In this document: positions 1 through 6,211 of the stretch, piece after piece
Layout: every line of letters begins with the position of its first letter
Position numbering within the stretch: the stretch's first letter is position 1
IMG/VR virus record: IMGVR_UViG_3300044624_001938
Span: 1-34,947 of that record
Strand: one strand, 5' to 3'
Length of the DNA stretch: 34,947 nucleotides
Source of the DNA: a virus
Made by a program: the position numbers and the translations under genes
The notes under the pieces: model-generated
What the model was told of the DNA's origin: nothing
Seen by the model: only the letters and a program-made list of their open reading frames with translations
Database searches by the model: none

Positions 1-88
1 CGTGGACGTACGCGCCGGGGGAACCGTCGTAGGGGTTGAGGTAGAGGACGAGGGAGGACGCGGGCGCGGGCAGGGTGGCGGGGCTCAT
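1..88 (-). CDS. ardA: Partial duplicate of the ardA-like gene 5-prime end (contig overlap)
   Basis: The first 88 bases encode, on the minus strand, the N-terminal 29 codons of the ArdA-like protein whose full copy is at 34384-34908. The ATG is at 86-88 and a TGGAGAG ribosome binding site lies at about 99-105. This is the same locus seen twice because of the terminal overlap. It should not be counted as a second gene. Confidence 0.9.
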   Translation of the reverse strand, partial: MSPATLPAPASSLVLYLNPYDGSPGAYVH

Positions 89-127
89 GGTCGATGACTC
101 TCCAGGGTGTAGCGGTGTCGGGGCGGG
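1..127. repeat. Left copy of 127-bp terminal overlap
   Basis: Bases 1-127 are identical to 34821-34947, both in the same orientation. The simplest reading is a circular or circularly permuted genome whose assembly overlaps itself by 127 bases, which is a commonly used assembler k-mer length. The repeat cuts through the 5-prime end of the antirestriction gene and its ribosome binding site, so it is not placed at a natural-looking boundary. The non-redundant genome is 34,820 bp. Confidence 0.95.
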
Positions 128-137
128 CGAGGTTGCC

Positions 138-176
138 CCGTCTGCCATCCGGCGTGGTGTTCCGGGTAGCAGACGG
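138..176. repeat. Stem-loop upstream of ardA
   Basis: CCGTCTGC (138-145) pairs exactly with GCAGACGG (169-176). Inside the loop, CCGG at 149-152 can pair with CCGG at 162-165. The structure would lie in the 5-prime leader of the leftward ardA message. No U-run follows it on either strand, so an intrinsic terminator is unlikely. A leader structure or the arm of a binding site is more plausible. Confidence 0.5.
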
Positions 177-206
177 CGCCCCCTCGCAAGGGATTGCGGG
201 CTTAGG

Positions 207-398
207 ATGCCGATGTGTCACGAGTGAGGCCGTGTAACCTGACTCGGGAGGGAGACGTGTTACAGAATAGTGGAGCCTCTATGCCGATGTGTCTCTGTTA
301 CCTATGTAGAACGTAAAACAGGAAGAGTATAGAGATGTAGTAAATGTGTGTAGTGGGGAGTTTCACGTTCTACACGTTACACAGTGACACATCGGCAT
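207..398. repeat. Iteron-like 13-mers with GTTAC partners
   Basis: ATGCCGATGTGTC occurs three times: plus strand at 207-219 and 281-293, minus strand at 386-398. A degenerate fourth site (TGTGTCACG, minus strand) lies at 458-466. Each copy is followed by a TGTAAC or GTTAC motif: GTGTAAC at 232-238, CTGTTAC at 295-301, and on the minus strand GTGTAAC from 382 to 376 and again near 446-440. Extra GTTACAG copies form the block at 259-265 and 414-420. Repeated two-part sites of this kind are typical of initiator or repressor binding arrays. Confidence 0.65.
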
Positions 399-466
399 AG
401 AACCGGCGCTATTCTGTAACCCTTCCCCGGTGAAGTCAGGTTACACGCGCCCCGAGTCGTGACACA
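214..466. repeat. Nested interrupted palindrome, candidate replication origin
   Basis: Five inverted-repeat blocks share one dyad axis near 339.5-340: 214-222/458-466 (9 bp), 231-244/434-447 (14 bp), 259-270/409-420 (12 bp), 278-293/386-401 (16 bp) and 305-314/365-374 (10 bp, extending 4 bp past one mismatch). Every block is a perfect match. The spacers between blocks differ in sequence but nearly match in length on the two arms (8/10, 14/13, 7/7, 11/11). The centre (about 320-359) is 40 nt with 40 percent GC in a genome far richer in GC. Constrained blocks with free, length-conserved spacers look like symmetric protein-binding sites around an unwinding region. An RNA with internal loops is the alternative. 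The origin role is inferred. Confidence 0.7.
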
Positions 467-485
467 CGGGGCGCCGTGCAGCTGC

Positions 486-806
486 TCAGCTGAGGGCGGG
501 GCGGGTACGGGCAGCCTCCAGCATGCGCGCGTACTCCGAGCTGGTCATGTCGAGCGGTGCGCCGAACGCCCACCCGGCGCCCGCGTCACCGGCAACCTCG
601 TGGAAGTGTGCAGCGAGCGCGCGCGCGGCCTTGAGGGTGCGAGCCTCACCAGCGAAGAAGCCGGTAGGGGTGTGCGTGACGGTGTAGGCCATGACATGCT
701 CGCCAACTCGATTGACAGCGTACAGACCGGAGCGGGCGAGGGTATCCACGGAGCGGGCGCCGGAGTAGGTGATGACGGTGTGCTGCGAACGGGTCTTAGT
801 GGGCAT
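486..806 (-). CDS. Hypothetical protein, 106 aa
   Basis: I do not recognise this protein. It starts at the ATG at 804-806, with a TTGGAG ribosome binding site 8 bases upstream, the same TGGAG-type site used by the other leftward accessory genes. The product is basic at its N-terminus (MPTKTRSQH) and has a mixed central part that looks beta-strand-rich (AVNRVGEHVMAYTVTHTPTGFF), followed by an alanine-rich helix (RTLKAARALAAHFHEVA). No signal peptide or membrane segment is seen. It lies between the leftward promoter region and the large dyad, so it is probably expressed early. The overlapping plus-strand frame has no ribosome binding site and is rejected. Confidence 0.65.
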   Translation of the reverse strand: MPTKTRSQHTVITYSGARSVDTLARSGLYAVNRVGEHVMAYTVTHTPTGFFAGEARTLKAARALAAHFHEVAGDAGAGWAFGAPLDMTSSEYARMLEAARTRPALS

Positions 807-842
807 GATGGAGTCTCCAAGGTGTGAGGGGAGCGGACAGGG

Positions 843-1091
843 TTAGGCGGGCGCCGGGAAGGTGCCACCGAAGAACGCGCCGCCCTTCGGGACGATGATG
901 TAAGGCTCCGAGCAGCTGGCCAGCATGATGTAGTTGCGGGACGCGCGGTGCTTGAACCAGTGGTCACCGGCCGCGTCCTCGTACATGAACATGAACTCGT
1001 CAGCGGAAGCGGAGCGGAGTCCGCCGCGCCCGTCATCAAGGCCGGTACGAGCGAGCGCGATAGCGAGCGCGGTGAAGAGGGAGTCAGACAT
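843..1091 (-). CDS. Hypothetical protein, 82 aa
   Basis: This is an unrecognised small protein beginning MSDSLFTALAIALARTGLDD. The ATG at 1089-1091 has a TGGAG ribosome binding site 8 bases upstream and is the first leftward gene after the candidate promoter at 1155-1183. That gives a leader of about 57 bases. The C-terminal half (FMYEDAAGDHWFKHRASRNYIML) is rich in aromatic residues and looks like a small globular fold. There is no membrane segment. Longer in-frame starts reach back into the promoter region and have no ribosome binding site, so they are not used. Its place at the head of the leftward operon fits an early host-takeover or regulatory protein, but that is inference from position only. 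Confidence 0.65.
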   Translation of the reverse strand: MSDSLFTALAIALARTGLDDGRGGLRSASADEFMFMYEDAAGDHWFKHRASRNYIMLASCSEPYIIVPKGGAFFGGTFPAPA

Positions 1092-1154
1092 AGCGGAGTC
1101 TCCAGAGGAGCGTGCCAGGTAGGGGCGCCGGGGCTCATCGCCACCGACATCAAC

Positions 1155-1183
1155 ATCATAGCCAGGGGTGCGCACATGCGCAA
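1155..1183 (-). promoter_or_regulatory. Candidate leftward early promoter
   Basis: On the minus strand TTGCGC (1183-1178) and TATGAT (1160-1155) are separated by exactly 17 bases. The -10 matches sigma70 consensus at 5 of 6 positions and the -35 at 3 to 4. Transcription would start near 1148 and give a leader of about 57 bases to the ATG at 1091. The spacer contains TGCGCA twice, two bases apart (1169-1174 and 1177-1182), which is a possible operator overlapping the promoter. Confidence 0.5.
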
Positions 1184-1282
1184 GGGGTAGGGGAGGAATA
1201 GTTGTCAGGGAAGTGTCAAGGCGCGGTGCACACGACACTCCGAGCACGGGGGCGCCGTGCAGCGTGTGCAGCGTGCCAGGTT

Positions 1283-1334
1283 CGACCGAGGGTAGAAGAT
1301 CCGACCGAGGGTCAGGTTACCGACCGGTCGGTAA
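1283..1334. promoter_or_regulatory. Operator-like repeats upstream of the terminase operon
   Basis: CGACCGAGGGT occurs at 1283-1293 and again at 1302-1312, with a period of 19 bp. It is followed by the perfect 18-bp palindrome TTACCGACCGGTCGGTAA at 1317-1334. The bases GTCAGGTTAC (1311-1320), which run into the palindrome, are an exact copy of a 10-mer in the large dyad (435-444, and inverted at 234-243). The cluster ends 23 bases before the -35 of the rightward promoter, a good position for an activator or repressor. Confidence 0.55.
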
Positions 1335-1357
1335 GGAACCCCGCCGCGCGGGTTGAG

Positions 1358-1386
1358 TTGACGCGCCGGCGCCGAGAGCCTACAGT
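1358..1386 (+). promoter_or_regulatory. Candidate rightward promoter, probably leaderless
   Basis: TTGACG (1358-1363) and TACAGT (1381-1386) are separated by 17 bases and match sigma70 consensus at 5 of 6 and 4 of 6 positions. A start 6-7 bases after the -10 falls on or beside the terS ATG at 1392. No Shine-Dalgarno sequence precedes that ATG. The terminase message would therefore be leaderless or nearly so. Confidence 0.5.
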
Positions 1387-1391
1387 GCAGC

Positions 1392-2075
1392 ATGCCGCGC
1401 CCTCGCACTACTGAAGCCCAGCCAGCCCACCAGCCCGCCGCGTACCCGGTTGCCGACGTCGCCGACCTCGTGGTCGTGCACCGTCCATCGCCGTCCGCGC
1501 GGCGGGAGATTGTCCGCGCAGCCCTTCGCCCGGATGGCTCCCTGCCCGGCGCGGAAGCTTGCCGCCTTGCCGCTGTCTGCGGAGTCTCCGAAGCAGTCAT
1601 CCGCGCGGACCAGCGGGAGCTGCGGGTAGCGCTTGCCCTCCCGCCGACGCGTCACGGCCCAGCAGCTGCGCGGGCGCGGGCGTTGGCCCGGTTCCTGGGC
1701 GTGGAAGGGGTAGAGGGGCAGGGGGTGAAGGGGCGCAAGGGTGTGGTGGGCGTTAAGGAGGCCCCCCCCTTCCAATCAGCAGAGCAAGAAATCATCGATG
1801 GAAGCGCTCTCGCGCGTGCGCCCACTGAGGATTCGACAGTACCCGGAGCCCCGTTCACGCCCGAAGAGCTATCGGCCCGCGTCCAGGGCCTCATCCGGGC
1901 TTCCATCACGGTCATGGAGCACACGTTGGCCGAGGGACGGGGCGACCGCACAGCCGTCGAGCTGGCCAAGTGGGTGGTGACTGAGGGGCGCCGAGCGTTC
2001 GAGGACGACACGGTGGACCAGAAGCAGATGCGCCAGCTCGCGGCGGCGCTTGACGCCCTTGGAGATGGCGAATGA
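1392..2075 (+). CDS. terS: Terminase small subunit (putative)
   Basis: The small terminase subunit recognises the packaging site on phage DNA and passes it to the large subunit. The assignment rests mainly on context: the gene directly precedes terL and overlaps it by ATGA, and it has a suitable length of 227 aa. Residues about 36-82 (REIVRAALRPDGS ... LAAVCGVSEAVIRADQREL) look like a helix-turn-helix DNA-binding domain. A low-complexity Gly/Val/Lys linker follows (about 103-123), and the C-terminal helices (about 155-225) would form the oligomer. The start is the first ATG after the promoter. There is no ribosome binding site, which fits a leaderless message. The linker DNA is very G-rich and is described separately. 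Confidence 0.7.
   Translation: MPRPRTTEAQPAHQPAAYPVADVADLVVVHRPSPSARREIVRAALRPDGSLPGAEACRLAAVCGVSEAVIRADQRELRVALALPPTRHGPAAARARALARFLGVEGVEGQGVKGRKGVVGVKEAPPFQSAEQEIIDGSALARAPTEDSTVPGAPFTPEELSARVQGLIRASITVMEHTLAEGRGDRTAVELAKWVVTEGRRAFEDDTVDQKQMRQLAAALDALGDGE
1707..1733 (+). other. Potential G-quadruplex inside terS
   Basis: Four runs of four or more G lie within 27 bases: 1707-1710, 1715-1718, 1721-1725 and 1730-1733, with loops of 4, 2 and 4 bases. Four-G runs with short loops are strong quadruplex candidates in the coding strand and its mRNA. The stretch encodes the Gly-rich linker of TerS. Packaging sites lie inside the terS gene in some phages, P22 being the known case, so a role in packaging is possible but speculative. 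Confidence 0.5.
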
Positions 2076-3625
2076 CAGCGCCTCAGACCGTGTGGTCGCC
2101 TCCTGGGGCGCCCGACAAGCTGGCAGCGAAGGTGCGGCGCCTCGTTGGGGACCGCACGGCGTTCTGCAAGCTGCTCCAAGTGCGCGACAAGGGCACCGGG
2201 CGCTTCGTCCCCTTCGTCCCCAACGCTGCACAGCGCCGGTTGTGGGACCTTCTGGACACGCGGCGCCGTGTGATCGTGGTCAAGGCGCGCCAGGTGGGCG
2301 TATCGACGGCGGTGCGCGCGTGGCAGTTCCACCGGGCGTACGCCACGACGGCGCCCGAGACATACGCGGTGCTGTCCTTCCACGAGCGGAGCGCCCGCGA
2401 GCTGCGGCGCATGGACCAGCGATGGATTCGCGGGCTTCCCGAGGGCCTGCGGCGCCGATTGGAGCGCGACACGGTGGAGGACATGGTGTTCGGGGACACG
2501 CTGGCCGGCTGCTCGTCGTTCACGACGCGCGGGGCGGGCGGCACGCGGTCCTTCTCGTTCAGCGGCGCCCACTTGTCGGAGTTCGCGTTCTACGTAGACC
2601 CCGACGAGGTGCTGGCGCAGACGACGGCGGCGGTGGGCGACGGGCCGGTGTGCATCGAGTCGACGGTCAATGCGCCGGGCGACGCGTTCCACCGCTTGAT
2701 CATGGGCGCCCCTGAGAACGGGTGGGCGCTCTTCACGTACTGGTGGTGGGAGCACGCGGCGTACCGGGATGAGGCGCTTCCTGACGACTTCGAGCGGTCG
2801 GAGGAAGAGGAAGAGATGGCCGAGCGCTACGGCCTCGACGACGCGCAGTTGTGGTGGCGCCGGCAGCAGGTCACGACGCTGGGGCTGAGCAAGTTCCGGC
2901 GCGAGTACCCGGCGAACATCGACGATGCGTTCCTGGCGCGCGACAGCGGCTTCTTCGACCCGGAGAAGTTGGAGCGGATCGAGGGCATCTGGTTCGACAG
3001 CGCGGAGCGCGAGCTGGCGCCGCCCGATGAGGATGACCGCTACGTGATGGGCGTCGACACTTCGGGCGGTTTGGGGCAGGACTACTCGGCGCTGATGGTG
3101 GTGAGCCTCGCCACGATGGCGCCGGTGTACATCGAGCGCACCAACACGACGGCGCCGCATGTGTGGGCGCAGCGGGTGGCGCAGGTGGGTTTCCGCTACG
3201 GGCAGGCGATGGTGCTGGCGGAGGCGAACAACCACGGCCATGTGGTTCTGCGGGAGTTGGAGCGCCTGGGGTACAAGCGCCTGTGGGCCAGCCGGGAGGG
3301 CAAGCCGTGGACCACCAGCATCAAGAGCAAGCTGGAGGCGTACGAGTGCCTGCGTGAGGCGGTGGACGCGGAGTTGATCCCGCAGCTCGACCAGCACACG
3401 TTGTCGGAGTTGAAGGCGCTGGAGGTGCGCCGGGTGGCGCCTGAGGCGCCGGTGGGGATGCACGACGACATGGCGATGGCGTGCGCCCTGGCCTACCGGG
3501 CGACGCAGGACGGGGCGCGTGCGTTTCGCCGCGAGCAGATGGGCAACTACATGGACGCGCGGTTGACAGAGGCGCGGGCTAAGCGTATCAGGCGGCAGGT
3601 TCTGCCTTGGAAGGTGGCGACATGA
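2072..3625 (+). CDS. terL: Terminase large subunit
   Basis: This is the ATP-driven motor and nuclease that packages phage DNA into the prohead through the portal. The 517-aa length is usual for the family. Visible motifs are the Walker A-like KARQVGVST at 71-79, the Walker B HLSEFAF at 167-173, and a C-terminal RNase H-like nuclease with MGVDTSGGLGQDYSA around D329, LAEANNHG around E384 and MHDDMAMA at 463-470. The ATG overlaps the terS stop (ATGA), and the stop in turn overlaps the portal start. All catalytic residues appear present, so the enzyme should be active. The motif spellings resemble the terminase_6 group, but the packaging strategy (headful or cohesive ends) cannot be read from the sequence. 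Confidence 0.95.
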   Translation: MTAPQTVWSPPGAPDKLAAKVRRLVGDRTAFCKLLQVRDKGTGRFVPFVPNAAQRRLWDLLDTRRRVIVVKARQVGVSTAVRAWQFHRAYATTAPETYAVLSFHERSARELRRMDQRWIRGLPEGLRRRLERDTVEDMVFGDTLAGCSSFTTRGAGGTRSFSFSGAHLSEFAFYVDPDEVLAQTTAAVGDGPVCIESTVNAPGDAFHRLIMGAPENGWALFTYWWWEHAAYRDEALPDDFERSEEEEEMAERYGLDDAQLWWRRQQVTTLGLSKFRREYPANIDDAFLARDSGFFDPEKLERIEGIWFDSAERELAPPDEDDRYVMGVDTSGGLGQDYSALMVVSLATMAPVYIERTNTTAPHVWAQRVAQVGFRYGQAMVLAEANNHGHVVLRELERLGYKRLWASREGKPWTTSIKSKLEAYECLREAVDAELIPQLDQHTLSELKALEVRRVAPEAPVGMHDDMAMACALAYRATQDGARAFRREQMGNYMDARLTEARAKRIRRQVLPWKVAT

Positions 3626-5346
3626 AGGCATCGCAGTTCGCGGACATCTACGATGCGCACGACCACCGCTGGGAGGACCGGCGCGCGGAGATGCGGCGCC
3701 TGCGGAACGCGTACCTGATGCGGTTTTGGGACAAGCGGGAGACGGACCAGCTCCTGATCGAGACGAGCCGGGGCTACGAGCTGATTGAGAGCTACGTGGC
3801 GTCTCTGTTTGTGAAGGACCCGGCCGTGGTGGTGAAGCCGGACCTGCGAGGGGCGGGCGACCCCGAGGTAGCGCAGGAGGTGGCGAACGTTTGGCTGCAT
3901 GGCGTGCGCGCCGTGCTGGAGAACGCGCTGCGGCTGGCGCTGATCTATCCGTTCGCGGCGGTCAAGCTGGGCACGCGCCCGCACCCCGACCCGTTGCAGC
4001 GGGTGACGGTGGCGGCGGTGGCGCCGTGGGATGTGATCGTCGACACGACGGCGGAAACCTGGGACATGCAGCGGTTCGTGGCGCACCGGTACTACCTGCC
4101 GGTGGAGCACGCGAAGGAGCGCTACGGCGCGAAGAAGTACTCTGAGCGGAGCTTCACGCGGTACATCACAGATGGCGTGGAGGGGCGTGGCGACGGGGCC
4201 GGCTACGACCGTGGCGGCGGTCTGGACCAGGCGCCGCCGAGCGAAGAGCACTTCATCCTCGTGGTGGAGGTGTACGACCTTGACGATGGGACGTTCAAGG
4301 TGTGGAGCCCCGACTGGAAGCGCGACCAGTGGCTGTACGATGGGATGCCGTTGGATGTGGGCGACGGGGGCGCCGATGGGGAGGGCGAGCGGGAGAAGTT
4401 CAAGGCGATCCCCTTCCGCACGGTGAGCGGCGTTGTGAAGGTGCCGCTGGTGCCGCTCTACATGAGCACGGAGCCTGACGAGCCGCTGGCTGGGTACTCG
4501 GCGCTGCGCCGGGTGTACGACCAAGTGGCGGAAACCAACATCATCCGTACGTTCCAGGCGAACGGCGTGCGCAAGGCGGCGCGGCAGTGGATGGTGGAGA
4601 AGGGCGTGCTGGACCCGGAGAGCATGGCGAAGATTGCGCAAGGGCGCGACGGCGAGTTCATCGAGGTGGAGCTGAGCACGGGGCAGACGCTGGCGGGGGC
4701 CATCGCGCCGATCCCGCATGTGCCGGTGCCGGTGGAGCTGGAGCGGTATCTGGCCGAGGTTGACGCAGATTTTGGGCGCGGGTCGGTGCTGGCGCCGTTC
4801 ACGCGGGGAGAGGCGACCAAGGCGAGCGCGACCGAGGTGCAGGCGCTGGCGGCCTACACGGCGTCGGAGATTGGGCGCATGGCGCGGGCGCGCGACGCGT
4901 GCATCACGCAAACGGCGCACACGTACCTCGTGATGCTGGCCACCTTGATGGGGGGCACGAGCGAGCTGGTGCAGATGCAGGGCAAGGCGTACCAGATGGA
5001 GGCGGCGGACCTGCTGGCCGACTTCCAGATCTTCGCGCACGACTTGGGCACCACGCCGATGAGCGAGGCGGTGAGGAAGCAGGAGTTGCTGACGCTGCTG
5101 CCGCTGCTGGAGAAGCTGGGTGTGGCGCCGGACAAGCTGCTGGCGATGGTGGCGCGGTCCTTCGACCTTCCGGCCGACATGGTGGCGGCGCCCCCTGCGA
5201 TGGCAGCGCCGGTGGCGCCCGAGGGCGTGGCGGGCATGGAGCGCGGCCCGCAGATTGCGGCGCCCCCTGCGCCTGGAGAGGTTGCCGGCATGCCGGCTGG
5301 CTCGACGCGGGTTGCTGAGGTCCTGCCGCCTGGAGGGGTGGTCTGA
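3622..5346 (+). CDS. Portal protein
   Basis: The portal forms the ring at the unique capsid vertex through which DNA is packaged and ejected. The call rests on position directly after terL, a length of 574 aa, and family-like features: an N-terminal helical region (WEDRRAEMRRLRNAYL), the stretch DVIVDTTAETWDMQRFVAHRY near residues 143-163, a central segment (SALRRVYDQVAETNIIRTFQ) and the late helix FTRGEATKASATEVQALAAY, which is typical of podovirus portals. The start is the ATG at 3622, which overlaps the terL stop (ATGA) and follows a GGAAGGTGG ribosome binding site. An upstream in-frame TTG at 3607 is less likely. The C-terminal 60 residues are Ala/Pro-rich and probably disordered. Confidence 0.85.
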   Translation: MKASQFADIYDAHDHRWEDRRAEMRRLRNAYLMRFWDKRETDQLLIETSRGYELIESYVASLFVKDPAVVVKPDLRGAGDPEVAQEVANVWLHGVRAVLENALRLALIYPFAAVKLGTRPHPDPLQRVTVAAVAPWDVIVDTTAETWDMQRFVAHRYYLPVEHAKERYGAKKYSERSFTRYITDGVEGRGDGAGYDRGGGLDQAPPSEEHFILVVEVYDLDDGTFKVWSPDWKRDQWLYDGMPLDVGDGGADGEGEREKFKAIPFRTVSGVVKVPLVPLYMSTEPDEPLAGYSALRRVYDQVAETNIIRTFQANGVRKAARQWMVEKGVLDPESMAKIAQGRDGEFIEVELSTGQTLAGAIAPIPHVPVPVELERYLAEVDADFGRGSVLAPFTRGEATKASATEVQALAAYTASEIGRMARARDACITQTAHTYLVMLATLMGGTSELVQMQGKAYQMEAADLLADFQIFAHDLGTTPMSEAVRKQELLTLLPLLEKLGVAPDKLLAMVARSFDLPADMVAAPPAMAAPVAPEGVAGMERGPQIAAPPAPGEVAGMPAGSTRVAEVLPPGGVV

Positions 5347-5753
5347 TGCCGATCTACGAGTACTGGTGCGCCCAGGGCCACAAGACAACGCGGCTGCGCC
5401 CGATGGCTGAGCGCATCGAGCCGGTGCCGTGTGAGCGGTGCGGCGCGAGCGCGGGGCTGGGCGTGTCGATGCCGGCGCGCACCGCATGGTCCTGGGGCGA
5501 TACCAAGTGGGACGGTTTCCACGACCGGGGGCTGGGCGTCACGCTGCGCGACGAGAAGCACCGCGAGGCGGTGATGCGCCAGCGCGGGTTGCGCCAGTTG
5601 GAGGACGGCGAGGTCGAGGCCGAGATGCGGCGCGTCACGCGTGAGCACGAGCGCCATGAGGCGCAGGTTTCGACGTTCACGCGCACGCTGCGCGAGACTG
5701 GTGATGCTGCCATCGCGGCGGCCGAGACTTTCCCCGCACACGATCTGGAGTGA
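5346..5753 (+). CDS. FmdB-like zinc-ribbon protein, 135 aa
   Basis: The N-terminus (MPIYEYWCAQGHKTTRL ... PCERCGA) resembles the FmdB zinc-ribbon family, in which two cysteine pairs bind zinc. Here the second pair is CxxC, but the first is C8 followed by H12 (CAQGH) instead of CxxC, so metal binding would be C/H + CC or weakened. The rest (about residues 65-125) is a charged helical region with many Arg and Glu. It sits between portal and scaffold with a TGATG overlap to the portal. Small zinc-ribbon genes are often found at this place in phage capsid modules, but their role is unclear. It may be an assembly accessory factor or a minor virion protein. Confidence 0.65.
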   Translation: MPIYEYWCAQGHKTTRLRPMAERIEPVPCERCGASAGLGVSMPARTAWSWGDTKWDGFHDRGLGVTLRDEKHREAVMRQRGLRQLEDGEVEAEMRRVTREHERHEAQVSTFTRTLRETGDAAIAAAETFPAHDLE

Positions 5754-5755
5754 AC

Positions 5756-6211
5756 ATGGACCCGATGCAGATGACGGAAGAGGCGCGCGCCGTGGGCGCT
5801 CAGAAAGAGCAGGTCATGTCGGATGCGTTTGAGAAGGGCGCCCCGACTGGCAAGTTCAGCGTGTCGGCGCTCAACGCGACGGTGGGCGCGTTCAACCGCC
5901 TGCTGATGGCGATGGGCCAGCCGGGCGACTACCCCGAGTTCAGCGGCGACACGACCAAGCTGCCCGGCGACTTTGTGCGCGGGCTGGCGATGGCGACGGA
6001 CGCGGCGGCTGAGATGGGCGTCGAGCTGCCGCCCGTGGGCGAGGTCAAGAACGACGCCGGGCTGGCGCGGCTGGCCGGCGCGATGGATGCGCTCTCGAAG
6101 GACGAGCAGTTCAAGGCGATGATGGCCTCGTCGCCGGACGACCTGCCGACCGAGGAAGAGGCGCCCGAAGGTGAGGACGACACCGACAGCCTGATGATGG
6201 AGCGTGCCTGA
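5756..6211 (+). CDS. Hypothetical acidic head-module protein, 151 aa
   Basis: I do not recognise this protein. It is acidic, especially at the C-terminus (DDLPTEEEAPEGEDDTDS), with two helical stretches (NATVGAFNRLLMAM and GLARLAGAMDALSKDEQFKAMM). The ATG at 5756 follows a GGAG site at 5747-5750. An in-frame GTG at 5750 would overlap the previous stop and is the alternative start. The gene lies between the zinc-ribbon and scaffold genes and overlaps the scaffold start by one base (TGATG). Position and acidity fit a head assembly or packaging accessory protein, which is inference only. Confidence 0.65.
   Translation: MDPMQMTEEARAVGAQKEQVMSDAFEKGAPTGKFSVSALNATVGAFNRLLMAMGQPGDYPEFSGDTTKLPGDFVRGLAMATDAAAEMGVELPPVGEVKNDAGLARLAGAMDALSKDEQFKAMMASSPDDLPTEEEAPEGEDDTDSLMMERA

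Larger units (their letters stand above)
89..485. other. 397-bp non-coding regulatory/origin region
   Basis: No convincing gene lies here. It separates the leftward gene ending at 486 from the leftward ardA-like gene starting at 88. The part from about 200 to 470 is clearly less GC-rich than the rest of the genome and is filled with inverted and direct repeats, described as separate entries. A stem-loop (138-176) lies between these repeats and ardA. The phage carries its own primase, helicase and SSB but no initiator that I recognise, so this is the best candidate for the replication origin, a multi-operator control region, or both. Confidence 0.75.

Noticed and set aside
1-127. True phage terminal redundancy
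   Set aside because: The length of 127 matches a common assembler k-mer and the repeat cuts through a gene. Kept as a possibility but not called.
320-360. Promoter with TATACT at 331-326 on the minus strand
   Set aside because: No acceptable -35 at 16-18 bases. Recorded only as part of the dyad description.
214-466. Telomere-resolution (protelomerase) site
   Set aside because: The dyad is interrupted and has a 40-base asymmetric centre, and no protelomerase-like gene is present.
459-827. Plus-strand frame of 122 aa
   Set aside because: No ribosome binding site, Gly-rich shadow composition, and it overlaps the large dyad. The minus-strand gene at 486-806 has a proper site.
1652-3631. 659-aa minus-strand open frame opposite terS/terL
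   Set aside because: Antisense shadow of clear terminase genes. It has no ribosome binding site, is rich in Arg/His/Leu and Pro, and similar long shadows occur opposite most genes because stops are rare at this GC content.
3547-5487. 646-aa minus-strand open frame opposite the portal gene
   Set aside because: Same reason: its composition is typical of an antisense high-GC frame and the plus-strand portal gene is well supported.
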